Shown here: one piece after another, positions 38,757-47,456 of the stretch
How the letters are laid out: every line of letters starts with the position of its first letter
Numbering within the stretch: position 1 is the stretch's first letter
NCBI RefSeq assembly: GCF_014873705.1
Contig: NZ_JADBDS010000004.1
Location: 186,001 to 250,000 of the forward strand
Reading direction: 5' to 3'
From: Mycobacterium sp. OAS707
Lineage (GTDB): Bacteria > Actinomycetota > Actinomycetes > Mycobacteriales > Mycobacteriaceae
DNA length: 64,000 nt
Made by a program: the position numbers and the translations under genes
The notes under the pieces: model-generated
Database searches by the model: none
What the model was told of the DNA's origin: nothing
What the model saw: only the letters and a program-made list of their open reading frames with translations

Positions 38757-40427
38757 TTACCGCCGGCGGCTCTTCTTGCGCGGCGGCGGCAGCGCACCCT
38801 CGGCGCGCAGCCGCGCGGCGTGCTCGGCCAGCGCATCGACCAGCGGACCGACCGCGGCGACTTCGGGCTGCACATCGACGCGCAGGCCGAATTCCGCTGC
38901 TGTCTCAGCGGTTTTCGGACCGATGCAGGCGACGATGGTGCGCGCATGCGGCTTGCCTGCGATACCGACCAGGTTTCGCACCGTCGAACTCGACGTGAAG
39001 CAGACCGCGTCGAAACCACCGGTCTTAATCATTTCGCGGGTCGACGCGGGCGGCGGCGCCGCGCGCACAGTGCGATAGGCCGTGACGTCCTCGATCTCCC
39101 AGCCACGTTCACGCAACCCCTCGGCCAGCGTCTCGGTTGCGATGTCTGCCCGCGGCAACAGCACCCGGTTCACGGGATCGAAAACGTCGTCGTAGGGCGG
39201 GAACTCATCAAGTAAGCCCAGCGACGACTGCTCGCCCGAGGGCACCAGCTCCGGGTTGATGCCGAAGGCGCGCACCCGGTCGGCCGTGGCCTGTCCGACG
39301 CACGCGATCTTCACCCCCGAGAACGCACGCGCGTCAAGGCCGAACTCGTTGAACTTCTCCCACACCGCACGCACCGCGTTGGTGGAGGTGAACACCACCC
39401 ACTGGAACCGGCCGTCGACCAGACCCTTGACCGCGCGCTCCATCTGCGCGGGGCTGCGCGGCGGCTCGACCGCGATGGTCGGCACCTCGACAGGCAATGC
39501 ACCGTGCCCGACCAGCTTTTCGCTCATCTCGCCCGCCTGGTCCTTGGTGCGCGGCACCAGCACGGTCCAGCCGTACAGGGCGCGACTCTCCCACCAGTTG
39601 AGCTTCGCGCGGTTGGCGACGGTTTTGCCGATGGTCGCCACCAGCGGCCCGGCCAACGGACCGGCAAGCTCGCTGCCCGCAGGCCTGTCCAGCACAGCCT
39701 TGTCGAGCAGGCCCGCGAGAGTTGTCTCGACCGAACGCTGTTGGCACGTCGTGCCATTGGCGGTCACGACGGTCGGCGTGGTGTCGACCAGCCCGTGCTC
39801 GATCAGCGCGCGCGCCGCATCAGGAAGGTGAGATGCGGTGGCGTGCAAGATAAGTGGGCCCGGCGCGGCGGCCAGCGCCGCCCAGTCCACGTCACCACGG
39901 ACATCGGCGACGGTGTGCGCCGACCCAAGCGGCAGCCCCGCATACGTCGGCACCGCGGTGGTGTCGGGCAGTCCCGGAACGATTTCGAAGTCCAGGTGCG
40001 TCTTGGCCAGCGCGGTCACCTCGGTGATCACCGCGTCTACCGACAGCGGGTCACCCGCGACCAGACGGACCACGTCCACGCCGGTGCGGGCTTCGGTGGC
40101 CAGTGTCTTGGCGACCTCGGCAGGGTCACCCAGCGCGGGCCGGATGTCGGGGCCGCCGGGGATCGCAGGCGTATCAGCCGGCGCGTCGGCATCGGTATCG
40201 GCCGCTTTCGGCGCTTGGGCCGGCTCGGGTCCCGACGGCGGCGGCAGCTCAGAACCCGCAATGGCGAGCACAGCTTCTGGCACGTCAGGATCGGTGAAGA
40301 CCAGCGCAGCGTTGGCGAGCACTGTTCGCGCCCGTGTCGTCAGCAGCCCGGGATCGCCCGGCCCGGAGCCGACGAAGGTGATGCGGCCGGGCTTTGTCTT
40401 ACGCCCTCGGCCCGAGTGCCCAGTCAT
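38757..40427 (-). CDS. hemD: Uroporphyrinogen-III synthase fused to SUMT-like domain
   Basis: 556 residues, counterpart of Rv0511. N-terminal half (about 15-260) has the methyltransferase fold: FVGSGPGDPGLLTTRA at the start, but the later motif reads VVRLVAGDPLSVD instead of VRLKGGDPxxFGRG. C-terminal half (about 285-545) is uroporphyrinogen-III synthase (VLVPRTKDQAGEMSE, VVFTSTNAVRAVW, FTSSSTVRNLVG). An Ala/Pro/Asp linker lies near residues 62-92. It closes the tetrapyrrole ring with D-ring inversion; methyl transfer by the first domain is uncertain. Overlaps hemC by four bases. Confidence 0.92.
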   Translation of the reverse strand: MTGHSGRGRKTKPGRITFVGSGPGDPGLLTTRARTVLANAALVFTDPDVPEAVLAIAGSELPPPSGPEPAQAPKAADTDADAPADTPAIPGGPDIRPALGDPAEVAKTLATEARTGVDVVRLVAGDPLSVDAVITEVTALAKTHLDFEIVPGLPDTTAVPTYAGLPLGSAHTVADVRGDVDWAALAAAPGPLILHATASHLPDAARALIEHGLVDTTPTVVTANGTTCQQRSVETTLAGLLDKAVLDRPAGSELAGPLAGPLVATIGKTVANRAKLNWWESRALYGWTVLVPRTKDQAGEMSEKLVGHGALPVEVPTIAVEPPRSPAQMERAVKGLVDGRFQWVVFTSTNAVRAVWEKFNEFGLDARAFSGVKIACVGQATADRVRAFGINPELVPSGEQSSLGLLDEFPPYDDVFDPVNRVLLPRADIATETLAEGLRERGWEIEDVTAYRTVRAAPPPASTREMIKTGGFDAVCFTSSSTVRNLVGIAGKPHARTIVACIGPKTAETAAEFGLRVDVQPEVAAVGPLVDALAEHAARLRAEGALPPPRKKSRRR

Positions 40428-41377
40428 TTCTCTCTCCCAGCCTCGGCCAACAGATCGCGCGCCCCCAGCTCGAACAATTCCGCGGCCACCGAGAGCCCCA
40501 GCTCTCGTGCCCGATCGGGTGTCCCGATGCCGGACGCACGGATCACGTCGGATCCGTCCAGCGTCGCCACGCAGCCGCGCAGCGACAGCTCTTCGAAGAC
40601 GCGACCGTCCTCATCGATGGACTCGACCACCTCGGCGATCGCCCCCACCGGTGCGGAACAACCCGCCTCCAGTTCGGCGAGCAGGACTCGTTCAGCGGTG
40701 ACCGCGGCGCGCGTGTCGGCGTCGTCCAACTCCGCCAGTAGCGCGGCGAGCTCGGTGTCGTCTGCGCGGCACTCGACCGCGAGCGCACCTTGAGCCGGCG
40801 CTGGCAACATCTGCACCGGCTCGAGAGTCTCGGTGACATCTGCCAGCCGCCCGATGCGGGCCAGTCCCGCCCGTGCGACCACGATGCCGTCGAGATCACC
40901 ATTGCTTACCCTGTTCAACCTGGTATCAAGGTTGCCTCGTAGGGGGCGGATTTCCAAACCGAGACCCAATGCTCTAAGCTGCGCGGCCCGGCGCGGGCTC
41001 GACGTGCCGATCACGGAGCCGACGGGCAACTCTCCGAGCACCATCCCGTCACGGGCCACCAGGGCGTCCCTGGCGTCCTCGCGTGGGGGTATCGCGGCGA
41101 TCACGAACCGGGGGTCGGGCGCCGTCGGCAAATCCTTGTAGGAGTGCACGGCCATGTCGACCTGACGCTCGTCAATGGCCTCGCGCAGTGCCGCGGTGAA
41201 CACGCCGATGCCGATGTCGACGATCGGACCGGTGGACCGGTCGCCTTCGGTGGAGATGATGACCAGCTCGGCGGCATGCCCGTTGGCGGCCAGCGCGTCT
41301 TTGATGGCACCGGCCTGGGTCTTGGCCAACAGGCTGCCCCGGGTGCCTATCCGGATTACTTCGTGCCTAGTGCTCAA
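40424..41377 (-). CDS. hemC: Hydroxymethylbilane synthase (porphobilinogen deaminase)
   Basis: 317 residues, counterpart of Rv0510. Dipyrromethane cofactor attached at Cys240 (LEAGCSAPVGA); substrate-handling VHSYKDLPT and IGTSSPRRAAQLRA are both intact. It links four porphobilinogens into hydroxymethylbilane. Three bases after hemA and four-base overlap with hemD, so one transcript. Confidence 0.95.
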   Translation of the reverse strand: MSTRHEVIRIGTRGSLLAKTQAGAIKDALAANGHAAELVIISTEGDRSTGPIVDIGIGVFTAALREAIDERQVDMAVHSYKDLPTAPDPRFVIAAIPPREDARDALVARDGMVLGELPVGSVIGTSSPRRAAQLRALGLGLEIRPLRGNLDTRLNRVSNGDLDGIVVARAGLARIGRLADVTETLEPVQMLPAPAQGALAVECRADDTELAALLAELDDADTRAAVTAERVLLAELEAGCSAPVGAIAEVVESIDEDGRVFEELSLRGCVATLDGSDVIRASGIGTPDRARELGLSVAAELFELGARDLLAEAGREK

Positions 41378-41380
41378 GCG

Positions 41381-42724
41381 CTACTCGGTCTTGTCGAGAT
41401 CTCTTGTGACCAAAGGTAATTCGGGCCCGGCGACGGCATCGACTGCCTGCTGGTCGAGTTCGAACAGCTCGCGCAGCGCCTCGGCGTAGCTGTCGCCGCC
41501 AGGCGCGCTGGCCAACTGCTTGACCCGCACGGTCGGCGCGTGCAGCAGCTTGTCGACGACGCGGCGCACGGTTTTGGCGACCTCGTCACGGTGCGCGGCG
41601 TCGAGCCCTGGCAGCCGGTTGTCCAGCCGCAGCAACTCGGCCTCGACCACGTCGGCCGCACGCTGCCGAAGAGCCGTCACGGTAGGGGTGACCTCGGCCA
41701 TCCGCTGTCCGGCCAGGTAGCTGGCAACCTCGGCGGCGACGATCGCGCGGGCCGCGTCGGCGTCCGAGGCCGCGGCGCGGGCCGACGGATCGCGCTGGAT
41801 GCGGTCCATGTCGACGACGAAGACGCCGGGCAGGCCCGCGACGGCGGGATCGACGTTGCGCGGCATGCCGAGATCGCAGATCACCAGTTGCTTGGGCTCC
41901 TGCCCGTGCGCCAGGCCCCGGTGCACGTCGGCGAGCGAAACCACCGGGCGCACGGCCCCGGTGCAGCTGACGACCACGTCGGCATCGGTGAGCACAGGGG
42001 TCAGGTGGTCGAACGGGAATGCGTCGGCGCTGATGTCGAGCTCGCGGAGCTTGTCGGCCAGCCGCTTGGCGCGGGGCAGCGTCCTGTTGACGATGTGGAT
42101 GCGTTCGACGCCCGCGCGGGCCAATTGCTTGGCGGCCAGCGCGCCCATCGCGCCTGCGCCGACGACGACCGCCGAGCGGCCCGCCAAGCCGTCCAGCTTG
42201 CTATCCGCCAACCCAAGGGCCACCGACACCACGGAGGCGCCTGCCGCGTCGATGCCGGTCTCCGAATGCACCCGCTTGCCGACGGACAGCGCGCGCTGGG
42301 CCAGCTCGTGCAGTGTGCGGCCGACGGTGTGGTTGGCCTCGGCGGCGGTATAGGCGCGGCGCACCTGCCCAAGCACCTGCGCTTCGCCGATCACCGCGGA
42401 GTCAAGACCGCTGGTCACGGCGAACAGATGCTCGACGGCCGCTTCCGCGTACCGGACGTAGGCGTATTTGGTCAGGTCGTTGAGCGACATTCCGGAGTGC
42501 TCGGAGAGCACCGAACCGATCACCGAGAGGCCACCGTGGAACGCCTCGACGACGGCGTACACCTCGACGCGGTTGCAGGTGGACAGCACCATGGCTTCGG
42601 TCACGAGCGAGGATTGCAGCACCTGCTCGACGATCTTGGCCTGATCGGCTTCATCAGTGCTGAGTTGCTCGAGCACCGACACCGGCGCGCTGCGGTGCGA
42701 AACCCCGAAAAGCAACACGCTCAC
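41381..42724 (-). CDS. hemA: Glutamyl-tRNA reductase
   Basis: 447 residues, counterpart of Rv0509. Catalytic Cys50 in VLSTCNRVEVY, SAVIGEAQVLGQVRRAY, and NADPH-binding VVVGAGAMGALAAKQL with CDLGMPRNVDP. It reduces glutamyl-tRNA to glutamate-1-semialdehyde, the committed step of heme synthesis in this C5 pathway. GTG start. No Rex-type box is seen upstream. First large gene of the hem operon. Confidence 0.96.
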   Translation of the reverse strand: MSVLLFGVSHRSAPVSVLEQLSTDEADQAKIVEQVLQSSLVTEAMVLSTCNRVEVYAVVEAFHGGLSVIGSVLSEHSGMSLNDLTKYAYVRYAEAAVEHLFAVTSGLDSAVIGEAQVLGQVRRAYTAAEANHTVGRTLHELAQRALSVGKRVHSETGIDAAGASVVSVALGLADSKLDGLAGRSAVVVGAGAMGALAAKQLARAGVERIHIVNRTLPRAKRLADKLRELDISADAFPFDHLTPVLTDADVVVSCTGAVRPVVSLADVHRGLAHGQEPKQLVICDLGMPRNVDPAVAGLPGVFVVDMDRIQRDPSARAAASDADAARAIVAAEVASYLAGQRMAEVTPTVTALRQRAADVVEAELLRLDNRLPGLDAAHRDEVAKTVRRVVDKLLHAPTVRVKQLASAPGGDSYAEALRELFELDQQAVDAVAGPELPLVTRDLDKTE

Positions 42725-42788
42725 GGCTTGTCCACCACGTCATCCAAGGTAATGGCTGAGCAGCTGGCCTACCAAATTTGCTCAGGTC

Positions 42789-43046
42789 TCATCGGTTCGC
42801 CAGATCCGCCCTCAGCCGGGGTTCGTCGACCTCCCAGTAACTGTGCTCGGCGCCGTCCAGCAGCACCACGGGCAGCCGGTCGCCGAATTCGGCACGCAGC
42901 GCGGAATCCCCTGCCGCCGCAGCCGCGTCGACGTCGGTGATGCACAATTCGAAGCCCAACTCTTCGGCCAGTTGCCGCAACCGCGTGGCCGCCGCGGTAC
43001 AGATCGTGCAGCCATCCCGTGTGAGCAATTCCACGCGCCCGTTCAC
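42789..43046 (-). CDS. Glutaredoxin-like thioredoxin-fold protein (Rv0508-like)
   Basis: 85 residues, thioredoxin fold of the glutaredoxin-like DUF836 group: LLTRDGCTICTAAATRL with a CxxC pair, then DVDAAAAAGDSALRAEFG and LPVVLLDG with the cis-proline. GTG start at 43046. Directly upstream of hemA (64 bases), divergent from the HAD phosphatase gene. It may reduce disulfides in the cytosol; partner unknown. Confidence 0.8.
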   Translation of the reverse strand: MNGRVELLTRDGCTICTAAATRLRQLAEELGFELCITDVDAAAAAGDSALRAEFGDRLPVVLLDGAEHSYWEVDEPRLRADLANR

Positions 43047-43084
43047 CCCGCAAGTATGACTACCCGCTGCCTTACTGTTGATCC

Positions 43085-43993
43085 GTGTCCGAAAGCGGGG
43101 GAACCGACGTCGAGGCCAGCCTGGAGGCCAAGGAACAGCAGGTGGCCGGTGAGGCGAGCGCCGAGGCGGCCGTCACCGATCTCGCGGTCGAAGCTGCCAC
43201 CACGCCTCCCCCGCCGCCGCCCGACCTGACCGCGGCGGCGTTCTTCGACGTCGACAACACCTTGGTGCATGGCTCCTCGCTGGTGCACTTTGCCCGCGGG
43301 CTGGCCGCCCGCAAGTACTTCACCTACGGCGATATGGGCCGATTCATCTACGCGCAGGCCAAGTTTCAGCTTCTCGGCCGGGAGAACAGCGACGACGTGG
43401 CCGCCGGCAAGACCAAGGCGCTTTCGTTCATCGAGGGCCGCTCGACCGCCGAGTTGGTTGCTCTCGGCGAGGAGATCTACGACGAGATCATCGCCGACAA
43501 GATCTGGCCGGGCACCCGCGCGTTGGCACAGATGCACCTTGATGCGGGCCAGCAGGTGTGGCTGGTCACCGCAACGCCCTACGAGTTGGCCGACACGATC
43601 GCAAGGCGGTTGGGCCTGACCGGCGCGCTCGGCACCGTCGCCGAATCGATCGACGGGGTGTTCACCGGTCGGCTGGTCGGCGACATCCTGCACGGCAGCG
43701 GCAAGGCGCACGCCGTGCGGTCGCTGGCCATCCGCGAGGGTCTCAACCTCAAACGCTGCACGGCCTACTCCGACAGCTTCAACGACGTGCCGATGCTGTC
43801 TCTGGTCGGCACGGCCGTCGCGATCAACCCCGACGCCGACCTGCGCGATCTGGCGCGTGAGCGGGGCTGGGAGATCCGCGATTTCCGCACTGCGCGCAAG
43901 GCTGCCAGGATCGGAGTGCCTTCAGCACTGGCGCTCGGTGCGGTCGGCGGCGCGTTGGCAGCGATCGTTTCCCGTCGCCAGGACGGTGCCTAG
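43085..43993 (+). CDS. serB1: HAD-superfamily phosphatase (SerB1-like)
   Basis: 302 residues, counterpart of Rv0505c. A 45-residue acidic and proline-rich N-terminal extension, then the HAD motifs: FFDVDNTLVHGS (nucleophile Asp55, acid Asp57), LVTATPYELAD (motif II) and YSDSFNDVPML (motif III). The C-terminus has a helix (LALGAVGGALAAIV) that can insert in the membrane. Named after phosphoserine phosphatase, but this HAD-IB type acts on several phosphates; substrate not certain. GTG start. Confidence 0.85.
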   Translation: MSESGGTDVEASLEAKEQQVAGEASAEAAVTDLAVEAATTPPPPPPDLTAAAFFDVDNTLVHGSSLVHFARGLAARKYFTYGDMGRFIYAQAKFQLLGRENSDDVAAGKTKALSFIEGRSTAELVALGEEIYDEIIADKIWPGTRALAQMHLDAGQQVWLVTATPYELADTIARRLGLTGALGTVAESIDGVFTGRLVGDILHGSGKAHAVRSLAIREGLNLKRCTAYSDSFNDVPMLSLVGTAVAINPDADLRDLARERGWEIRDFRTARKAARIGVPSALALGAVGGALAAIVSRRQDGA

Positions 43994-44067
43994 CACGCTG
44001 CCGGAGGCGGCGATCCGGCGCTGATAGGCTCGCGCCGCTAACACTTAGAACGGAAGACGAAGCCAGC

Positions 44068-44607
44068 ATGGGCATCGCTGACAACATCATCGGAACCCAC
44101 TTCCGCTACCCCGACTATTTCGAGGTGGACCGGGAGAAGATCCGCGAGTTCGCGCGCGCCGTCAAGGACGACCATCCCGCGCACTACAGCGAGGAGGCCG
44201 CCAAAGAGTGCGGCTACGACGCCCTGATCGCGTCGCTGACGTTCCTGGCCGTCGCCGGCCGCAGGGTGCAGCTGGAGCTCTTCAACCAGTTCGACGTGCC
44301 GATCAACATGGAGCGGGTGCTGCACCGCGACCAGAAGATCGTCTTTCACCGACCGATCCTCGCGGGAGACAAGCTGTTCTTCGACTCCTACCTCGATTCG
44401 GTGACCGAGTCGCACGGCGCGGTGCTCACCGAGATCCGCGGCGAGGTGACCGACGAAAACGGCGACCCGGTTCTGACGAGCGTCGTCACCGTGATGGGTG
44501 AGGCGCAGTCTGACACCGAGGCCGACGAAGTCAGCGCGAAGATCGCAGCTGCCCGCGACGCCGCGATCGCGAAAATGGTTGCTGGGCAAAGCTCTAAGCA
44601 GAGCTGA
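44068..44607 (+). CDS. MaoC-like (UPF0336) dehydratase-type subunit
   Basis: 179 residues, counterpart of Rv0504c. Hot-dog fold of the UPF0336/HadA type: N-terminal GTHFRYPDYFEVDREKI, HYSEEAAKECGYDALIAS, LTFLAVAGRR, and the hydratase-region VPINMERVLHRDQKI. HadA/HadC in the same family form 3-hydroxyacyl-ACP dehydratases with a HadB partner; no HadB is near, so this is perhaps a related but unassigned dehydratase. Cytosolic. Confidence 0.85.
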   Translation: MGIADNIIGTHFRYPDYFEVDREKIREFARAVKDDHPAHYSEEAAKECGYDALIASLTFLAVAGRRVQLELFNQFDVPINMERVLHRDQKIVFHRPILAGDKLFFDSYLDSVTESHGAVLTEIRGEVTDENGDPVLTSVVTVMGEAQSDTEADEVSAKIAAARDAAIAKMVAGQSSKQS

Positions 44608-44623
44608 ACCGACCGAGAACCCC

Positions 44624-45694
44624 TCAGCCGAGGAACATGTTGCGGCGGTTTGCCAGCAGTTGGTACAGCGTCTGCTGAATGGTCTCGCGGACCTGGTCGG
44701 TCAGCTCGAACGTGACCATCGGATCCTCGGCCGCAGACTCGTCGTAGTCGGCGGTCTCGATCGGCTCGCCGAACTGGATGTGCCACTTCGAAGGCAGCGG
44801 CACCATGCCGGCCGGCCCCGCAAGCGGGAACAGCGGCGTGACCGGGAAATACGGCAAACCGAACAGCCGGGCCAGCAGCTTCACGTCGGCGATCATCGGG
44901 TAGATCTCCTCGGACCCGACGATCGAGCACGGCACGATCGGCGCCTTGGTCCGAAGCGCCGCCCCGACGAAGCCGCCCCTGCCGAACCGCTGCAGCTTGT
45001 AGCGATCCTTGAAGTGCTTGCCAAGACCCTTGTAGCCCTCGGGGAAGACGGCGGTCAGCTCGCCCGCCGCCAGCAGTCGGTGCGCGTCTTGCGTGCACGC
45101 CATGGTGTGGCCCGCCTTGCGCGCAGCCTGACCGAGCATCGGCATGTCGAACACCATGTCGGCGGCGAGCAGGCGCAGGTCGCGGTGGGTGGGGTGCTTG
45201 TCGTGCACGGCCACCGCGGTCATCAATCCGTCGAACGGCAACACGCCTGCGTGGTTGGCGACGACGAGCGCCGCACCCGTGCGCGGCAGGTTTTCAATCC
45301 CGCTGACTTCAACGCGGAACCACGAGTTGAAGAGCACGCGCAGCAAAGGCAAAAAGATTGCGTCGTTGAGGTGTGGGTCGAAGCCGAACTCGTCGACGGT
45401 GTAGTCGCCCATCATCCGCTTGCGAACGAACTCGGCGATCGAGGCGATCCGCTTGGCGAGTTCGGACGGCGTCTCTTCGACGGGCGCGCTGCCCGAGACG
45501 GCGCCGCGCCGCTGGTCGATTTCGCGGACGACCGCGGCGATCTGCTCGGCCGAAGCGCGCCCACCGGAGTCTGTGAGCAGTGAGGGATGTCGGCGTGACC
45601 CTTCAGCGCGCGCGGCAGCAGCGCGGCGCCCAGCCGACGATCGGCTCGAATTAGAATGCAGCGGAATGACTTTGGCTTTGGGCTCGCCCGCCAC
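44624..45694 (-). CDS. Lysophospholipid acyltransferase-family protein (Rv0502-like)
   Basis: 356 residues from GTG 45694, which has GGAGAAGG upstream; a longer reading would run back into the galE2 gene. An Arg/Ser-rich N-terminus (about 1-100) is followed by the PlsC-type acyltransferase domain: VVANHAGVLPFDGLM in place of HX4D (His and Asp six apart), FPEGYKGLGKHF and IVPCSIVGSEEI. Likely transfers an acyl group to a lysolipid or glycolipid at the cytosolic membrane face; acceptor unknown. Confidence 0.85.
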   Translation of the reverse strand: MAGEPKAKVIPLHSNSSRSSAGRRAAAARAEGSRRHPSLLTDSGGRASAEQIAAVVREIDQRRGAVSGSAPVEETPSELAKRIASIAEFVRKRMMGDYTVDEFGFDPHLNDAIFLPLLRVLFNSWFRVEVSGIENLPRTGAALVVANHAGVLPFDGLMTAVAVHDKHPTHRDLRLLAADMVFDMPMLGQAARKAGHTMACTQDAHRLLAAGELTAVFPEGYKGLGKHFKDRYKLQRFGRGGFVGAALRTKAPIVPCSIVGSEEIYPMIADVKLLARLFGLPYFPVTPLFPLAGPAGMVPLPSKWHIQFGEPIETADYDESAAEDPMVTFELTDQVRETIQQTLYQLLANRRNMFLG

Positions 45695-45732
45695 GTTGTT
45701 ACCTTCTCCCCACCCGATTTGAAACTGTTTCT

Positions 45733-46821
45733 CTAGCGTCCCCAGCGTTGCGCCGCCGACACGGCGCGACTCTCCATTGAGCGTACCCATCGCGGATCGA
45801 TGATCGGCGTCAATCCGCGGCCCCGGACGTAATCGTCAAAGGCTTCCGCGGTTGTCCACTTCGGGCTGTAGCCTAGGTCATTTCGCATCCGCGTCGTGTC
45901 CATCACCCGGCCGTAGCTGAGGTAGTCAAGCTGCTCTCGATCGAGTTCAGTGTAGCGAGTTGCGCGCCTCAGCGAATCCACCGCCCACAGCGCAGAACGC
46001 GGAACGGGCAGCGGAATGCGGCCCGAGCGGCGGATGGCCTGACTCATCATGATGATGCCGGATGCGCCGACGTTGAACGTGCCCGACTTGCCCGCCATCG
46101 TCGCGCGCTCCAGCGCACCGAGCGCGTCCTGCTCGTGCAGCAGTTGCAGCCGGGCGTCGTGGCCGATCACCGTCGGCACCACCGGACCGGCCAGATACCG
46201 CGACAGCGCTGTGTCCATCGCGGGCCCGATCATGTTGGCCAGCCGCAGGATGCTCACGGAGATGTCGGGACGACGACGGCCAAGGCCGCGGGCGTAGCCC
46301 TCGATGTCGATGCTGTCGCGGGCGAAGCCCTCGCCCGGCGGTCTGCGCCTGCTGCTGCTCTCGGTGAACAGCACCGGGTCGCGCGAACTCGAGCCGTACA
46401 CCTCCGACGTCGACTTGAGCACGACGCGGCGAACGGACGGGGCCTTCTGGCAGGCCGCGAACAGCTGGATCGCGCCCATCACGTTGAGTTCCTTGAGCGT
46501 CGCCCGTCCGCCCGAGCGTGGCGAGTAGGACGCCGCCGCGGCATGCACGACGGTGTCGACGTCGCCGTTGCGGATCACCTTGGCGATGAACGGGTTACGG
46601 ATGTCGGCCCTGACGAACTCCGCCCGGCCCATCCGGCGCAGCAGGTCCTTGCTCGGCGCGATCGCGTCCACCGCGATGACGTGGTTGATCAACGGGTTCT
46701 GCGCGAGTCGAGCGGTCAGATACCCACCGAGGAACCGGCACGCACCCGTGACCAGGACGACCTTCGGATAGCCAACGGTGTCCCGCGAATCCGCGCCGTT
46801 TGATCCGCCCCCAGAATCCAT
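45733..46821 (-). CDS. galE2: Extended SDR, GalE2-like
   Basis: 362 residues, counterpart of Rv0501. Rossmann fold starts KVVLVTGACRFLGGYL: the usual GxxGxxG has Arg29 in place of the second Gly. DIRNPFIAKVIRNGDVDTVVH and VLKSTSEVYGSSS are normal for extended SDRs, but the YxxxK pair is not recognisable (EGYARGLG). So epimerase activity is doubtful, and the name is by history only. Neighbour of the acyltransferase gene 38 bases downstream. Confidence 0.8.
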   Translation of the reverse strand: MDSGGGSNGADSRDTVGYPKVVLVTGACRFLGGYLTARLAQNPLINHVIAVDAIAPSKDLLRRMGRAEFVRADIRNPFIAKVIRNGDVDTVVHAAAASYSPRSGGRATLKELNVMGAIQLFAACQKAPSVRRVVLKSTSEVYGSSSRDPVLFTESSSRRRPPGEGFARDSIDIEGYARGLGRRRPDISVSILRLANMIGPAMDTALSRYLAGPVVPTVIGHDARLQLLHEQDALGALERATMAGKSGTFNVGASGIIMMSQAIRRSGRIPLPVPRSALWAVDSLRRATRYTELDREQLDYLSYGRVMDTTRMRNDLGYSPKWTTAEAFDDYVRGRGLTPIIDPRWVRSMESRAVSAAQRWGR

Positions 46822-46850
46822 TCGGTCAGCCTAGCGGCCGAGCGTGAAAG

Positions 46851-46952
46851 CTACTTGCCGAGTTTTCTGCGCTGCACCCGGGTGCGACGAAGCAGCTTGC
46901 GGTGCTTCTTTTTCGACATGCGCTTGCGCCGCTTCTTGATGACTGAACCCAT
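46851..46952 (-). CDS. Small ribosomal protein bS22
   Basis: 33 residues, extremely basic ([19 protein letters not shown] at the start). This matches the actinobacterial bS22 protein (AURKAIP1/COX24 family; Rv0500B locus), seen in mycobacterial 30S structures near the decoding region. GGAG lies about 12 bases upstream of the ATG at 46952. Downstream of the BldC-like regulator gene by about 100 bases. Confidence 0.88.
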
Positions 46953-47054
46953 GAACTCAGAAGTCTCCGTACCTATGCTCTCAAAGCCTCTTGACCCGCA
47001 TACCTTACCGAAGATGCATAGGTAAACGAAAAACAGCGCCTGCGCGCGGGACAA

Positions 47055-47318
47055 TCAGCCCGCGTCGAAGTACGAGCTCTCCAACATGTCGTGGACAGCC
47101 TTGGCGTGCACCCGGAACGAACGCCCGACGCGGACGGCGGGCAATTCGCCGTTGTGCACCAACCGATACACCGTCATCTTGCTGACTCGCATCAGGCTCG
47201 CCACCTCGGCGACAGTGAGAAATTGAGCACGTGGCGGCTGACCGTCGGTGGGGCCGGCGTCACGCGGCGCCTTCCCACTAGCCGAATCCCGCGCCGATGG
47301 CCCGTTCATAGACGTCAT
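47055..47318 (-). CDS. BldC/excisionase-like DNA-binding protein (Rv0500A-like)
   Basis: 87 residues from ATG 47318 (47309 possible). After a flexible 30-residue N-terminus comes a MerR-type winged helix: LTVAEVASLMRVSKMTVYRL and AVRVGRSFRVHAKAVHDML. It is the single-domain form used by BldC, which binds direct repeats cooperatively. Likely transcription factor. The downstream AAAAAGAAGC-like region encodes bS22. Confidence 0.85.
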   Translation of the reverse strand: MTSMNGPSARDSASGKAPRDAGPTDGQPPRAQFLTVAEVASLMRVSKMTVYRLVHNGELPAVRVGRSFRVHAKAVHDMLESSYFDAG

Positions 47319-47456
47319 CGCAACCCAATCCATCAGGCACGGGCAGTCCAGCGGCTTCCCCACCGCTGGCACCAACCCGTGCTTACCACTGGGAGAATAG
47401 CGTGGCGGATGGGGTTACTGCGACGGGTGTGGGCTAATCGGTTGGAAATTGATTAA

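Noticed and set aside
42725..42788. Rex-type operator ahead of hemA
   Set aside because: No TTGTGA...TCACAA-like palindrome in this region.
45695..45790. Longer N-terminus for the acyltransferase
   Set aside because: It would run into the galE2 coding region and lacks a ribosome site; GTG 45694 has one.
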